DNA of 64,000 nucleotides, taken from contig NC_064046.1 of assembly GCF_932526225.1 (NCBI RefSeq), positions 3,162,001 through 3,226,000 on the forward strand, written 5' to 3'. This DNA is from Nematostella vectensis. Taxonomy: Eukaryota; Cnidaria; Anthozoa; Actiniaria; Edwardsiidae. Every line of letters begins with the position of its first letter. The stretch's first letter is position 1. This document shows positions 33,867-46,600 of this stretch, one piece after another. A program made the position numbers and the translations under genes. The notes below the pieces were generated by a model. The model was not told where the DNA came from. It did not search any database and saw nothing but the letters and a program-made list of their open reading frames with translations.

Positions 33867-36800
33867 ATGGCGGCCATCGATTTGAGCAGTTCTGTTACAC
33901 TGGTCGTAAAAACTCCAAATAAAATGATAGACGACGTACAAATAAGCTGTGCCCTAGACTGGACTGTTGAGAAGCTAAAGAAGCATCTATCCGACGTTTA
34001 CCCAAGCAAACCGGTGAGTTTAGAATGTTTTGCGCGAGGAAAATTGAATCTGAAGATTCTCTTTCGCCTTCGAACGTTTTCCTTCCTCGTTATGTTATTA
34101 ATATCCTCCATTTTTTATTCTCCTTGTAGACCAGCAAACAACAGCGATTAATTTACTCTGGACAACTTCTTCTGGACCACCAAACGATAAAGGAATTTTT
34201 ACGAGAGGTAAGATATTTTACCGGTTCCGCTTTCCTGTAATCGAAATATTCTTAAAGTATAACAAAGACACCCTGTTCTTTAAAAAAATTTTAAGATATT
34301 TGGAAATTTCTCGAATATTTAATCTCATTTACATACTGTAGCTGCCAATATAATTTGTTGGGTCTGGTGTAGTTTTTGTGGGAATAACCTGCAATAAAAA
34401 CAATATTAAAAACAATATTTTGCGAGGTTATTGTTAATCAAATTTGCAATGAAAAGACGTTTTCGTTTTCCTTTCTCACGTTTGAAAGAGATTTCGCTTG
34501 TTATTGTGGTATTTTTACAATTCTCAATTCCATGGGCTGATAGGTATACGTGTAAATTATTGAGCTAGGCTGCTTGGTCGTGTATAAATACAGGAACAAA
34601 CAGAAAAAACAAAAAAACACTTATAAAATGAATGATGGAAAAATGATGTGACTGAGTCAAAATTCTTAGAGCAATTCTAGATTGAAAAGGTTTATTTATA
34701 ATAACTATTAGATGATGACTATCAGGAGTTTTATTCTTACTGTGAGTGAAGTTGTTATTGTGAACTATGAAGCATTTTGTATTTGACAGGTTCATCATAT
34801 TTAGGATATCAACTAGCTTTTATTCCCTAGGTTTTAAGCAATAAACGATTGTTAATGTATAAAATAAAATAAAATCCTGTATACATCTTCAACTGAAGTG
34901 CATTTCTGTTCTGTTTGTTATGGTAAAGATTAGATGCAATATATTTTTTATACATCTTGTGTGTGTCGTGCAGCCCATTGAAGGAATGATGCATACAGTT
35001 CATCTGGTGTGCCCACCCAGTCCGTCCCATTCCACGCCAACCACACCCACTCCCCCTCTGGTGAGTACCTTACAAGTGTGACACGCTGCCAGGAAGGAAG
35101 TTAGCCGATGCACAACAGTTGATTGACAAAACGTTGTTGTCAACCAGCAGGACATTTTTTTGTCCACCAATTGGTGCAGGATACTTTTTTGGCCCTTCTG
35201 GCCTTGCAGAATATATATTTTTTTTCAAAAAAGCACACCCACCTCAAAAGTCAAATGGTCGGCCCCTTACAGTAACTTAGTGGTTACAATCTTTTATTGC
35301 CAAGACCTGTTTTCATTTCCCCCCTTGCTGTGTTTCAGTCCCAGCCAAGCCCTGCATCTTCAGCCACTCCTACCAGAGTTCCAGATTCGACCTCTCCCAC
35401 CCCAGCTCAAGCTGACGGTTTGCGCCATAGAGGAACACCCATGCAGACTCCATCTCCATTCAATTATCCCTTGTAAGGGATTGTGTCATCCTAGCTCCTA
35501 CCCTAAAAGCCCATTTACAATTTTGACAATAGCACGACACCAGCCACATTTCTTATCATGTGTGTTAACATCTTCCGAACTTGTGATGATTTTGACATCA
35601 TCTATCAATTTTATTACAGGCAATAAAAGCATGCATGAAATTTTATTAGGACTATCCTATTAATTACTAACCCTTGTGCCAATCAACAAATTTTTGCTCA
35701 TTCTTAATTTCCTTTCCCAGTCCTCAGATGTGGAATATGAACAGTCCTCCATTTACCCCACCACAGGGGTACCCCTCCCCAGGGTACATGAGCCAGCAGC
35801 AGTGGATGCAGCATCTACATCAGATGCAGCAGCAGTATCAGCAACAGATGGCGGCAGGGAGGGTGCCACCACACCCGTTTATGTTCATGCCTCATAACAT
35901 GTATGTATGGGCACTACTTAGACCAAGTTGCAATATGCTTCAGACAGACATTTTAATTTACCTTTATACCTGGACATTTATCTTTATCTATTTCATACAT
36001 ATTCAGTCACCACACAATAACTACCTTATTACATTTAATTTTTGCGCCACTTTAATTTCGCGAGTTTCGCGATTTTTTAAGAATTGCCAAAATAAAGTGA
36101 CGCAAAAGTTAGGATGCACGAAACTTGAGAACACAAGAAGCCTTTGGGGGAATATTGGCCGTTTAATAAGCTTTATGGAAACACCTTGTCTATTTAGTCT
36201 TCTAATGTACATATAGTACGGTAAGGGGTTGAGTTGGATTTGTATTTAGAGATTTTTATCTTTTTGTAACAAATCGTTTCAGTTTTGATTATTACAGCAC
36301 ATTTTAATTCCACTTGTTTTGCTTGATTCTATAATCCCAAATTTGCAAAATCGCGAAAATAAAGTGATCTGGTTTTTACGATTAGGAAAAAGGAAAACTG
36401 CCAAGTGTCACAAAATATCGTCATCTCAAAATGGTGTTATAAGGTGTTAGTGTTATAAGGTGTTAGTGTTATAAGGTGTTAGTGTTATAAGGTGTTAGTG
36501 TTATAAGGTGTTGGTGTTATAAGGTGTTGGTGTTATAAGGTGTTGGTGTTATAAGGTGTTGGTGTTATAAGGTGTTGGTGTTATAAGGTGTTAGTGTTAT
36601 AAGGTGTTAGTGTTATAAGGTGTTGGTGTTATAAGGTGTTGGTGTTATAAGGTGTTGGTGTTATAAGGTGTTGGTGTTATAAGGTGTTGGTGTTATAAGG
36701 TGTTGGTGTTATAAGGTGTTGGTGTTATAAGGTGTTAGTGTTATAAGGTGTTAGTGTTATAAGGTGTTAGTGTTATAAGGTGTTAGTGTTATAAGGTGTT

Positions 36801-39129
36801 AGTGTTATAAGGTGCTAGTGTTATAAGGTGCTAGTGTTATAAGGTGTTAGTGTTATAAGGTGTTAGTGTTATAAGGTGTTAGTGTTATAAGGTGTTAGTG
36901 TTATAAGGTGTTAGTGTTATAAGGTAATAGTCTATTATTGTCATGTAGTGGAACCATGGAATATAAAATATGGTTTTACTTATCAGGACTGTGTTTTTCT
37001 GAGCAGAAATGGCTGAGAACTAGTCATAGAAAGTGCATTTGAGCTAACAGGGAGCTCTGCCTTCAGAGTTCGAGTTTAAGTATTCCAGTACCCAACAATT
37101 GACTTATTTTTTTACCATTCAGGGGATTGCCACAGATGCATTTCATGCAACACCCACAGCACGTGGGGCTCACGTTTGCCACCCCACCCTCCCCAACCAC
37201 ACCTCCTGTCAACCAGCAACTTCCCCAACAACAGGCACCACCTCCACCACCACCAGCAGACCAAGGGAATGAAGAAGTGCGGATGAATGCTGGAGGGGGG
37301 GTTGCAAATGATGACGACGAAGAGAACCTCAATAATGACTGGCTGGACAAAGTGTATACACTGTGCAGAGTGGGCATATTGCTTAGTATAGTGTGGTTCT
37401 ACTCAAGTACCGGACGGTTCCTTACTCTTATAGCCCTGCTGGCGTTGATTTACATGTACCAGTGGGGGGTATTCAGGTGGCTGACACAGAACAGGAATGC
37501 ACCAGGTATGCATCACACGCCTTTGATATTTATACCATTTAGTCTTGTTCCATTTTTAACTTGCAATAATTATGGATAAGCTGTTGTGAATTACCAGATC
37601 TCACTATCTCAACCGGCGTCATGGACACTTAATAATAGCCCAATTTCTAGTTCCACTATGACCGCTGGACTTACAGACTAAGGACGCATAAATACAGTGT
37701 AAGCCTCGACTTGAGGCAAATTTCATGCGCATACCAGCGAGAATCCTCTGGAACTTGGAATAAAACAATGCAAAAACCTGTGAATACTTCATGATCCCGC
37801 TGGTATTTGCAATCGATTCAATTGAAACCGAGGCTTGCACTGTATTTATGCGTCCTCAGTGCCTATGACCAGCAGGCACAGTGGAACTCGAAACTGGACT
37901 ATTGCATTTATTGTGGTTGCATACTTGTTCATGAACGTACAGTAATAGGAGACTTGCACTAACAGTAACTTTTTTTGTTGGCAAACTAACTTGTGTAGGA
38001 TTATAGCTGCAAAGTAATCAGAACAAAAAGCCAATTATTCAGCGCTTATGAATAAACAAGAAAGTTTCTTTATTAGAAAAACGCTTATTTGCTTTTAAAG
38101 ATTTTATTTTTCCGTCATTCTATGGCACATTCGTTTCTGTGTTTATTTTAGCTTGAATTTGCCACTCAATAAGTCACATGTGCAAGTTGCCTATTACAAA
38201 TTGAAGAGCATAGTAATTCCCAGTGATCCTTGTGTGGTCTACCTTGTATGTAATAACACAGTGAGGTCTACTCACCAATGCAGACTACCTTATTTAAGTA
38301 ATGCTAGCATATTTTTAAGCTGAGAATCAAAAACTCTTCCATGTGGGTTGATGAAGATTTCTGCTCAGCAGTTGTATAACTAACATGAATGAGTTATCTC
38401 TTAGCCTAGTGCGAACTAGTGACATAACGACATGGGCGTGAGCACTCTGTTTAGCCCGACATAACAACATGGACAGAATGACATAAGTCCATAATGTCCA
38501 TGTCTTTATGTCAGGTTGATGTCAAAATGTCAAACCATACACACTTGAACATAAGAAGATAAGAGTGTGTGCACCTATGTCGTTATATAACTATTGTGCA
38601 CTAGGCATTAGAGCTCTTTTAACTTATTATGTTATTATGTCGGGGAATGGGATTTTTATGTGTACAGATGTTGACCAGCCGGTTCTGATTTCAAATCGTT
38701 TCTCTCTTGTTGATGTAGCAAGGGTCAATCGTCAAGAGGTGTTTGTCCCTCCCCTAGAGGCACAGGCAGATCCGCCACAAGCACAGGTAAAAAAATCCAG
38801 ACCATTCAGAATACATTCATGAGAGACCTTTTGTTCAATATTAGAGGCTAAAAAAGGCTTGGATTTAGCTTCCAATGCTTTTCCATAGCATTTTATCGCC
38901 TTTTCTTAATCATAGACAATTCTGTTGTTATTGACAGGGAGATGCTAATCCTGGGCAGGATAATGCTGAGACCCCAGAGGGGAGGGGTGCAGAAACAACA
39001 GATGGGGAACAGCCTGCCCCACCCCCTCCCCCTCAAGGCCCATCTGCTTTCACCATTGCTCTTAATTTTGTCAGCACTTTCTTCACCTCACTTATCCCTC
39101 AGACCAATGACGCCATTCCTGGAAACTAA
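33867..39129 (+). CDS. HERPUD2: HERPUD-type ER membrane ubiquitin-like protein, complete, 8 exons
   Basis: HERP proteins sit in the ER membrane and help assemble the HRD1 ER-associated degradation complex. Exons: 33867-34013, 34130-34207, 34974-35060, 35339-35472, 35721-35900, 37123-37505, 38668-38786 and 38938-39129. All are GT-AG and in frame, giving 439 residues. The N-terminal ubiquitin-like domain (about residues 9-85) has VTLVVKTPN, WTVEKLKKHLSDVYP and RLIYSGQLLLDH. A Pro/Gln/Met-rich middle follows, then a conserved block DDDEENLNNDWLDKVYT. A hydrophobic hairpin, VGILLSIVWFYSS and LIALLALIYMYQWG, forms the membrane anchor. The C-terminus has FVSTFFTSLIP, as in vertebrate homologues. 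The choice of HERPUD2 over HERPUD1 is uncertain. Introns 5 and 6 hold a minisatellite and two TIR elements. Confidence 0.93.
36434..36925. repeat. 17-bp minisatellite (about 29 copies) in HERPUD-like intron 5
   Basis: Tandem GTGTTATAAGGTGTTAG units have an A/G variant (TTAG or TTGG) arranged in runs, plus two units with GTGCTAG. The array ends about 200 bases upstream of exon 6 and is wholly intronic. Confidence 0.97.
37678..37860. mobile_element. 183-bp MITE in HERPUD-like intron 6
   Basis: Inverted ends of about 33 bp begin ACTAAGGACGCATAAATACA at the left and, on the minus strand from 37860, ACTGAGGACGCATAAATACA. The two arms differ at only a few positions. No coding capacity. Confidence 0.85.
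38404..38606. mobile_element. 203-bp MITE in HERPUD-like intron 6
   Basis: Inverted ends start GCCTAGTGCGAACTAGTGAC at the left and, on the minus strand from 38606, GCCTAGTGCACAATAGTTAT. Both are followed by ATAACGACAT. It ends only 61 bases before exon 7, so it forms part of the acceptor-proximal intron. Confidence 0.75.
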
Positions 39130-40767
39130 ATCCACAGTTATACCAGGAAATTGATAGACAAATCTGTAAATTCATACCATTATTGCAACAGTCAATAGCA
39201 GCAGTATAGGCTGTGTTAATAAGTCGAACATGACTTGTGGCTTGCCCTATACAGGTACACAGAAATGGTAGGAAATCAAGCCCACTACCTCAAACAATCT
39301 AAATGAATTCGTCATTTTCTGCTGTAATAGTAAGAAAATAGATAGAAAAAAGTTATCCTGACAAGTTATTTTTCCCAATAACAATAGTATGCACAGGTAT
39401 TCAAAAAAGTCAGGATGGTTAGGTAATGTAAAACCGTTACACTCATGGTTAATAATGGGGTTTAATTGTAGATAGGATGTTTACTGACATACTTCATTCC
39501 AAGGGAAACATTTTCAAAATATTAATTGTATATCTGGGGTGAATGACTAGTATCGTTAATCCCATAGCTAGATGTGTGGTTTGCAAACAATATTTTTCTA
39601 GTATATAATGTAAATAGAAGTACAGACATCGAAATGACCAAATTATATAGCTATACATTATAGTCCTGTACATGCTTTTTGGCATGTATAGGACTATTTT
39701 AGATTCTATATATTACAATAACTCCTAGGTTTTCACAGCAGACGCATTTATGAAACTGCCCTTAGTATGATTCCCCCTCGCGTTATATTTTCCCGGGGAT
39801 ATGTGAAACAAACGATCGCCAATGGATAAAGCTTGGGGCTTCCCCAAGAAGTTATGGATAGGAAATATTAGTGGTCTTATTCTAAGACGTTGACCGGCTG
39901 ATAACTGAATTAGCAAAGTATTCCACGCAAAGGAAAGCTAGCAGATAGTAAACGTCTCAAGTCAAACACAGTGGTACGACCTCTATAAAGCGACCACCCT
40001 CGGGACCATGAAAGGTGACCGCTTAATAGAAGTTACCCGCTTTAGTAAGACATTGATATTTTGGGACCAAGAGTTGGCCACTAATAAAGGTTGCTACCAC
40101 TGTCCTCTAGAATGAAATTGATATTTAGAGAATTGGCCGCTTGATAAGGCTGGTTGCTTAATGGGTGGTCGTTTGGGAATACGCTGTAATGTTAGAAGAT
40201 CAAAATTAATAGGGTTGGAAAAAATAAACTTTCTTTTTGTGTCTAACGAAAAAAGAGCCGGTTATTTCACTATATGACAAAAATAAATATTTTAAAAAAT
40301 GAGTTACTTTCCCCTTAAGCTTAGTGGTCTTGATCCCCCCATACGTTATAATGGCGATACGGTATAGCCCGTGGGTACACCCCTTGAAAAAAAACTCACG
40401 AAACTCACAAGCAGTAGAGGAGATTATGGTTATGATGATGATGATGATGCAAGAAATGTCATAATGGATTGTGATGTTGACGATGCTGTCGTCACACTTT
40501 CTGCGATGGTGGCACGGAAATGAGAGTAAAGTCTCGGCCATGGTACACCCCCGCTCTTCCTACAAACGTGACCAAACCATCCCGTATGCCCATCGCTAGC
40601 TCGAGGATGAGGAGATGGTCTGAAGCGATGTAGATAGCATTATCACATGACCATAACCGTGCGTTACGTGATGTCTGTTCTGCGTTAAAAGCACTTCAGC
40701 ATCCAGTAGGTTAATCCGCCTTACGTCGCAAATAATTATCCACTGGGATAATCAACCCATCATCATT
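39130..40767. other. Intergenic region between the HERPUD-like gene and the two-exon gene
   Basis: This stretch contains the 3' flank of the HERPUD-like gene and one pogo-like TIR element (39969-40186, listed separately). It also holds a short (ATG)n-like tract near 40433-40450. No other gene is recognised. Confidence 0.5.
39969..40186. mobile_element. pogo-like MITE remnant, 218 bp
   Basis: The left end CAGTGGTACGACCTCTATAA and following CCCTCGGGACCATGAAA resemble the ends of the element at 23331-25010 but belong to a different subfamily. The right end, ending ACGCTG and followed by TA, is an imperfect complement. Short GACCGCTTAATAGAA-type words occur inside. Confidence 0.55.
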
Positions 40768-42509
40768 ATGTCGTCCCGACTTTACGGTGTGGGTAAGTTA
40801 ATGAATTCTTTAATGGATACTTAATAGACCAGCCAAAAACCGTTAGTAAGAGAGGGCGTTATTTTAATTTAAGCTTATTCAATTACATAGCGTTAAACCC
40901 TAAACCAGAAGTCTACGGGTCGCAACCGGCGTTTCGTCGCATTAATTTAGAGCAGTATGAAGTTGATAGCTGAATCTGTTTGACCAAAGATCAAATTTGA
41001 GGAAAGAGAAACTATTCACACCATATGTCGTAATTATATTAATTTCTGCGTAAACAAATTGAATATACTGCTAATAGGAGAATTGTGTATGATTACCGTA
41101 AAGTACCATTGTAATTCAGATTCAGACTAGCTGCTCACGAAACATAATTATATATAATACATGTCGGAAGGAGCGATCATATAGGGCGTAATATCAAAAT
41201 AGTGTCAACATGACATTTAGTTATGGTTCAGCTTTTTTTTAAATAGGGACGATTTGGCATTATTTTATTGCGTTTGTGCTGGGGACTTAGTGATCCGTGA
41301 CCCTAAAGAACAGTAGCACTAAAAAGCAGGCTACCTTGGCAGAGAGGATATGCTCGCTCAGGCAAGACGTAAATGTTGAACCAGCTCCTCCGTAGCAGGA
41401 AGTAGGGCACTGGGGACAACCCCCCCCCCCCCCCCCCCAATATTTTCAAAAATTATAACGAAATTACCGGAAGGGGCGTGGCTGTGCCCCCAAATATTTC
41501 CTCTATGTATCTGTATTGTGCTCCCCCCAGCAATAATTCGAGGCCTGCTACGTCACTGTAATTAACAAAATAACACAGTCCAATGGCTTGTACTGCCCTA
41601 AGGCGGCTTAGTACTTCCTTTACGTTCCCTTCGGGACTCGAAGATATGTAAGACTCGCCTGTTCCAAGTTCTAGGCTGATTTTTGGGTTGAGTGGGGTAG
41701 GGGATGCGTCTTTAATGTTCCCCATTAAATGTCCAAATAGTACGGATACTGCATCTAGTAATCTGGGCTATTTGAGTTCAGTGGGTTCCTTGATTCGAGA
41801 GAAAAAATGTAAAGAATTCGACAAAAAGCGCTTGACATCATCGTAGAGGCGTCATGTAGAATTCAAGCATAACCCGCAGATCTTTCCCTGCGATTTTATA
41901 TGTTGCTTCTAACGTAGATCGCATTCGCGTCATTTCTCTATAGTCGCTATAACACTCTTGAGCTTGTTTTAGGAACCGTCCATGATTTTAAAGGAGGAGG
42001 CCTCTGAATGACAAAAGGGAGGACCCCCTGAAAAAAATATCCATTGACCAAAAGCGGGAAGGGCTTGAATCTTTAAAAAAAAGATTTGAATATTTTTATA
42101 AATAAATAAATAAATGAACTTTCTCTTACATCTTTCCGCAGATATAGAAGACATAGAAGAGCTAGAGATTCGGGTTGTCGGATCTAACACCACCATAAAT
42201 AAGCAGCAACTCACCGATATCCTCACATCGGACAAGTTACCCTCACACGGGTTCACCTGCGACCACACCCGGAAAAGATACGCTGTCCTGAAGGAGGTAC
42301 CATTTATACAGGTGGCCGAGGTGGAGGATGAGATAAAGGACCTGTTTCCAGGGACCTTTGCAAGGAGCTGCCTGAAGACCCTTAGGAAGGAGGGGCTACG
42401 TAACGACCTGGGTACTAAGAGCTGTACGGTGGGATTCGAGATGACGGCTGTTGATTGGACTAAAGATAAACTGTATAGCGTGACCGCTGTATTGAGAGTT
42501 GTAATGTGA
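40768..42509 (+). CDS. Uncharacterised two-exon gene, 130 residues
   Basis: I do not recognise this protein. Exon 2 (42142-42509) is a clear coding block preceded by a CCGCAG acceptor. Exon 1 (40768-40792) is inferred: ATG TCG TCC CGA CTT TAC GGT GTG G, then a strong GTAAGT donor, joins in phase to exon 2. The product starts MSSRLYGVDIEDIEELEIRV and ends VDWTKDKLYSVTAVLRVVM. It is acidic near the N-terminus and has no signal peptide or membrane segment. Three Cys residues are present, in FTCDHT, RSCLK and KSCTV. AATAAA occurs at 42584-42589, a fitting poly-A signal. Open coding composition, a matching phase and a poly-A signal support a real gene. Confidence 0.65.
41390..41552. repeat. C-rich MITE-like repeat, copy 3
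   Basis: This is the third copy of the family at 3050-3214, in the intron of the two-exon gene. It starts CGTAGCAGG, has a poly-C run at 41420-41438 and ends GGCCTGCTACG. Confidence 0.75.
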
Positions 42510-43653
42510 AAGCGACTGTCGCCATGGAGACTTTTGTAGTACTAAATTAAATGTCATAACATGAAGGAAATAGTTTTCACAATAATAAAAAAGACAGTTT
42601 ATTTATAGCAATAAAAAGGAGGTTATCGATGACATGGGGGTCAAGGCTCATAAGAATCCAGGACAACAAATATAGTAGCAAATCTGGACACCCAGTCTTT
42701 TTCACGTCTAGTTAATCCTGAGCTTAGAGAATCCATTAGCAGCAAGTATCCTTATTCAGTACTACCAGTACCTAGAAACAAACAAACTATATAGTACTTG
42801 TCTCTGGACACACCCAAGCACTTATCAGTCTACCAACGCCCAAATTTAGAAAATCAACTGGCATCAGTATCCAGACAAACTCCAATGTGGCTATCAAAGT
42901 CACCCCATTATATTTTTGTTTTTAGGATTTCTTATAGCCAGAGTATCAGGCGATAATATATGTTTTTTTAAATTGGAGAGGAAGAAATAAAATGGTATTA
43001 TATACTTCACAAGGGGCCTAACATTCATGCTAGATTTCGTAGAAATCAATAGAAATCCCTTAACAAAACGACTTTCAGTTCAAAATCGTATTAAAAAAGC
43101 TCTCAAATAAATAGATCTTTATTAATGCACTTCTTACAAAACTATACAATATACAAAACAATGGAGATGCGAATGTATCGAACGACAAAATAAGCATTTT
43201 AACTGCAAAAGAAATTAATTTTTGTTTGAATGACAAGATTTGTAAAACTAAAATAATCTATTAGAACAACAAATATCCAAGAGGGTAAAATATATATTAC
43301 AGCTCAAAGGTAATCGCAGTGGCTAATTCCAGGAAAATAGTATTTTTAATATGCTATGTCTAAGGTGATATTGATAACTTAAGGAAGAAATGATACTGTT
43401 TTTATTCCCTCACTTCCAAGACAGCAGAAGTTTCAAAGCATAGAGGGACGTTTGATGTAGTAGTTTCTATTGCACCTGAGGTACCCCCTTCACCAAAGAC
43501 AGTATAAGGTCAAAGCATAGAGGGAGCTTTGATATAGTAGCTTCTATTGCACCTTAGGTACTCCCTTCACCAAAGACAGTATAAGGTCAAAGCATAAAGG
43601 GAGGTATGTATGACTAGAAATATGGTCTTTTGATCTAATGTCTCTGGTTTTCA
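42510..43653. other. Convergent 3' region between the two-exon gene and ENY2
   Basis: Both neighbouring genes end here and face each other, so the stretch probably holds both 3' UTRs. The plus-strand poly-A signal is at 42584-42589. Minus-strand candidates (TTTATT on plus) occur near 43111. A degenerate duplication of about 75 bp beginning near 43436 and 43515 (AAGCATAGAGGGA...CACCTGAGGTAC type) is visible. Confidence 0.45.
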
Positions 43654-46600
43654 TTATTGCTTCTCAGCAAGGAACTGGCGAATTCTCTGCAACAGCTCTC
43701 TCTTTACTTCATCTGGGACAAGAGCTGTGGAGAAGACAAGTGTTATGGGGATTCCCTCACAAAAATGCTGTGGAGAGCTCAAGTGTTATGGGGATTCCCT
43801 CACAATAATGCTGGAGAACACAAGTGTTATGGGGATTCCCTCACAATAATGCTGTGGAGAACTCAAATGTTATGGGGATTCCCTCACAATAATGCTGTGG
43901 AGAACACAAGTGTTATGGGGATTCCCTCACAATAATGCTGTGGAGAACACAAGTGTTATGGGGATTCCCTCACAATAATGCTGTGGAGAACACAAGTGTT
44001 ATGGGGATTCCCTCACAATAATGCTGTGGAGAACACAAGTGTTATGGGGATTCCCTCACAATAATGCTGTGGAGAACTCAAGTGTTATGGGGATTCCCTC
44101 ACAATAATGCTGTGGAGAACTCAAGTGTTATGGGGATTCCCTCACAATAATGCTGGAGAACACAAGTGTTATGGGGATTCCCTCACAATAATGCTGGAGA
44201 ACACAAGTGTTATGGGGATTCCCTCACATTAATGCTGTGGAGAACTCAAGTGTTATGGGGATTCCCTCACAATAATGCTGGAGAACTCAAGTGTTATGGG
44301 GATTCCTTCACAATAATGCTGTGGAGAACTCAAGTGTTATGGGGATTCCCTCACAATAATGTTGTGGAGAACTCAAGCGTTATGGGGATTCCCTCACAAT
44401 AATGCTGTGGAGAACACAAGCGTTATGGGGATTCCCTCACAATAATGCTGTGGAGAACTCAAGTGTTATGGGGATTCCCTCACAATAATGCTGTGGAGAA
44501 CTCAAGTGTCATGGGGATTCCCTCACAATAATGTTGTGGAGAACTCAAGTGTTATGGGGATTCCCTCACAATAATGCTGTGGAGAACACAAGTGTTATGG
44601 GGATTCCCTCACAATAATGCTGGAGAACACAAGTGTTATGGGGATTCCCTCACAATAATGCTGTGGAGAACACAAGTGTTATGGGGATTCCCTCACAATA
44701 ATGCTGTGGAGAACACAAGTGTTATGGGGATTCCCTCACAATAATGCTGGAGAACACAAGTGTTATGGGGATTCCCTCACAATAATGCTGGAGAACACAA
44801 GTGTTATGGGGATTCCCTCACAATAATGTTGTGGAGAACTCAAGTGTTATGGGGATTCCCTCACAATAATGCTGGAGAACACAAGCGTTATGGGGATTCC
44901 CTCACAATAATGCTGTGGAGAACTCAAGTGTTATGGGGATTCCCTCACAATAATGCTGGAGAACACAAGTGTTATGGGGATTCCCTCACAATAATGCTGG
45001 AGAACACAAGTGCCGTGGGGATTCCCTCACAATAATGCTGTGGAGAACACAAGTGTTATGGGGATTCCCTCACAATAATGCTGTGGAGAACACAAGTGTT
45101 ATGGGGATTCCCTCACAATAATGCTGTGGAGAACACAAGTGTTATGGGGATTCCCTCACAATAATGCTGTGGAGAACACAAGTGCCGTGGGGATTTCCTT
45201 ATAATCATGCTTGTTTTGTGGGGAATATAACAACCTATAACAGAAAGGGGTATTTGTTTTCCTCAGGATTAAAACAAAACCTCACAAAAATAAGCCTACA
45301 TCCAGGAAAAACAGCTATTAAAAGTCAAAGGTGGACCTCATTGTGCTCCATATTATATACAGCTATTCCCAGAAACATTGCTTAAAAGTATATAGTTAAA
45401 AACCTACAAATGCACAATAAGTCTTCCTATCCCCCTCCATGAATTTTTTGCTCCAGCCCCATCCCAATTATTTTTTATTTTAGATCAGCTTCTAATGTTT
45501 AGGATCAAGTACATAACAGCTTCAATCAAATCATAATTTGTATAATTTTACAAAACAAATTACCTCTCCCTTTGGGGGTGATCGTCTTAACAAGATCTTC
45601 TACTGTAACATTGTCCAGTCCCTTTTGTTTGATGATTTCTAAACAAAACATTTGATGTTTAATTGTTACTTTTCTTGTAAAATAACAATTTGAAATATAA
45701 GAGTTTTCTTTTGAAAACTTGGTAAGCAGTATTCAACTTTTATGTGAACAGTGAAAATACATATAAATTAAAACACACTATTAAATTTTTTTTCAAACAA
45801 ATAAGGTATATTTTGATGCATTCTACAATATGTCATATACAAGGTGTAGACATTTATATTTTTTTGCTCAAATAAGAGGTGTGGTCTCGCAATAGGACAC
45901 CCAATCAGACCATAGACCAAGTGCCTGGACTACAAGGGGTAAAAATTGCATGACAGTGGAGCAGGAAGTAGGAGATTGCTTTGAGTTCAATTTTCTAGTG
46001 AGATATTACTCTACACCCTCACACACGACACATTTTCAACATCACAATCTCGCCGCCCATAAAACGAAGACTAAAATACCTTTACAGTAATCTTTAAGTT
46101 GGTCTCTCCAGCCGCATTCTATCAACTTTGTACGCAGTAATTCTTTCAACCTGAAATTATCAACAAAGAACAAACAAAGATGACAAGATTCAACAACATT
46201 AAGAAACGTTTTACTACTATGTTGCTTGCATTATCACTATCTTCACTATCTTCATATACGAAGCTAGCGATATTAACCCTTTCACTCCTGGGTACTTTTG
46301 AGCAACATTGTAAGAAAAACAGACTGAAAACAGAAACCTCCCCCCTATTTCAAGTCCAACACTACCAGTTAAGCTACCGCTGACCCAAGACGGTATGCCT
46401 TGAAGTTTCCAACAATGCACTGCAGTGCCTTTTCTTTCTAGCGACGGCACTGCTACAGCCTGTTGCTTACAACAGTTTTGCTTGTAATTTGCTTTAAAAT
46501 TACAGCTTTTTCACATCTGGAGAGTGCCTTAGGGCATCATGAAGTCTTTTTGGGCATAATTAATGCTGTGCTTATGGATGTTTGCATGCTGAGGTTGATT

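Noticed and set aside
43657-45385. Plus-strand open frames with repeated LWGFPHNNA peptides
   Set aside because: They are translations of the ENY2 intron minisatellite, which lies antisense and between two confirmed splice sites.
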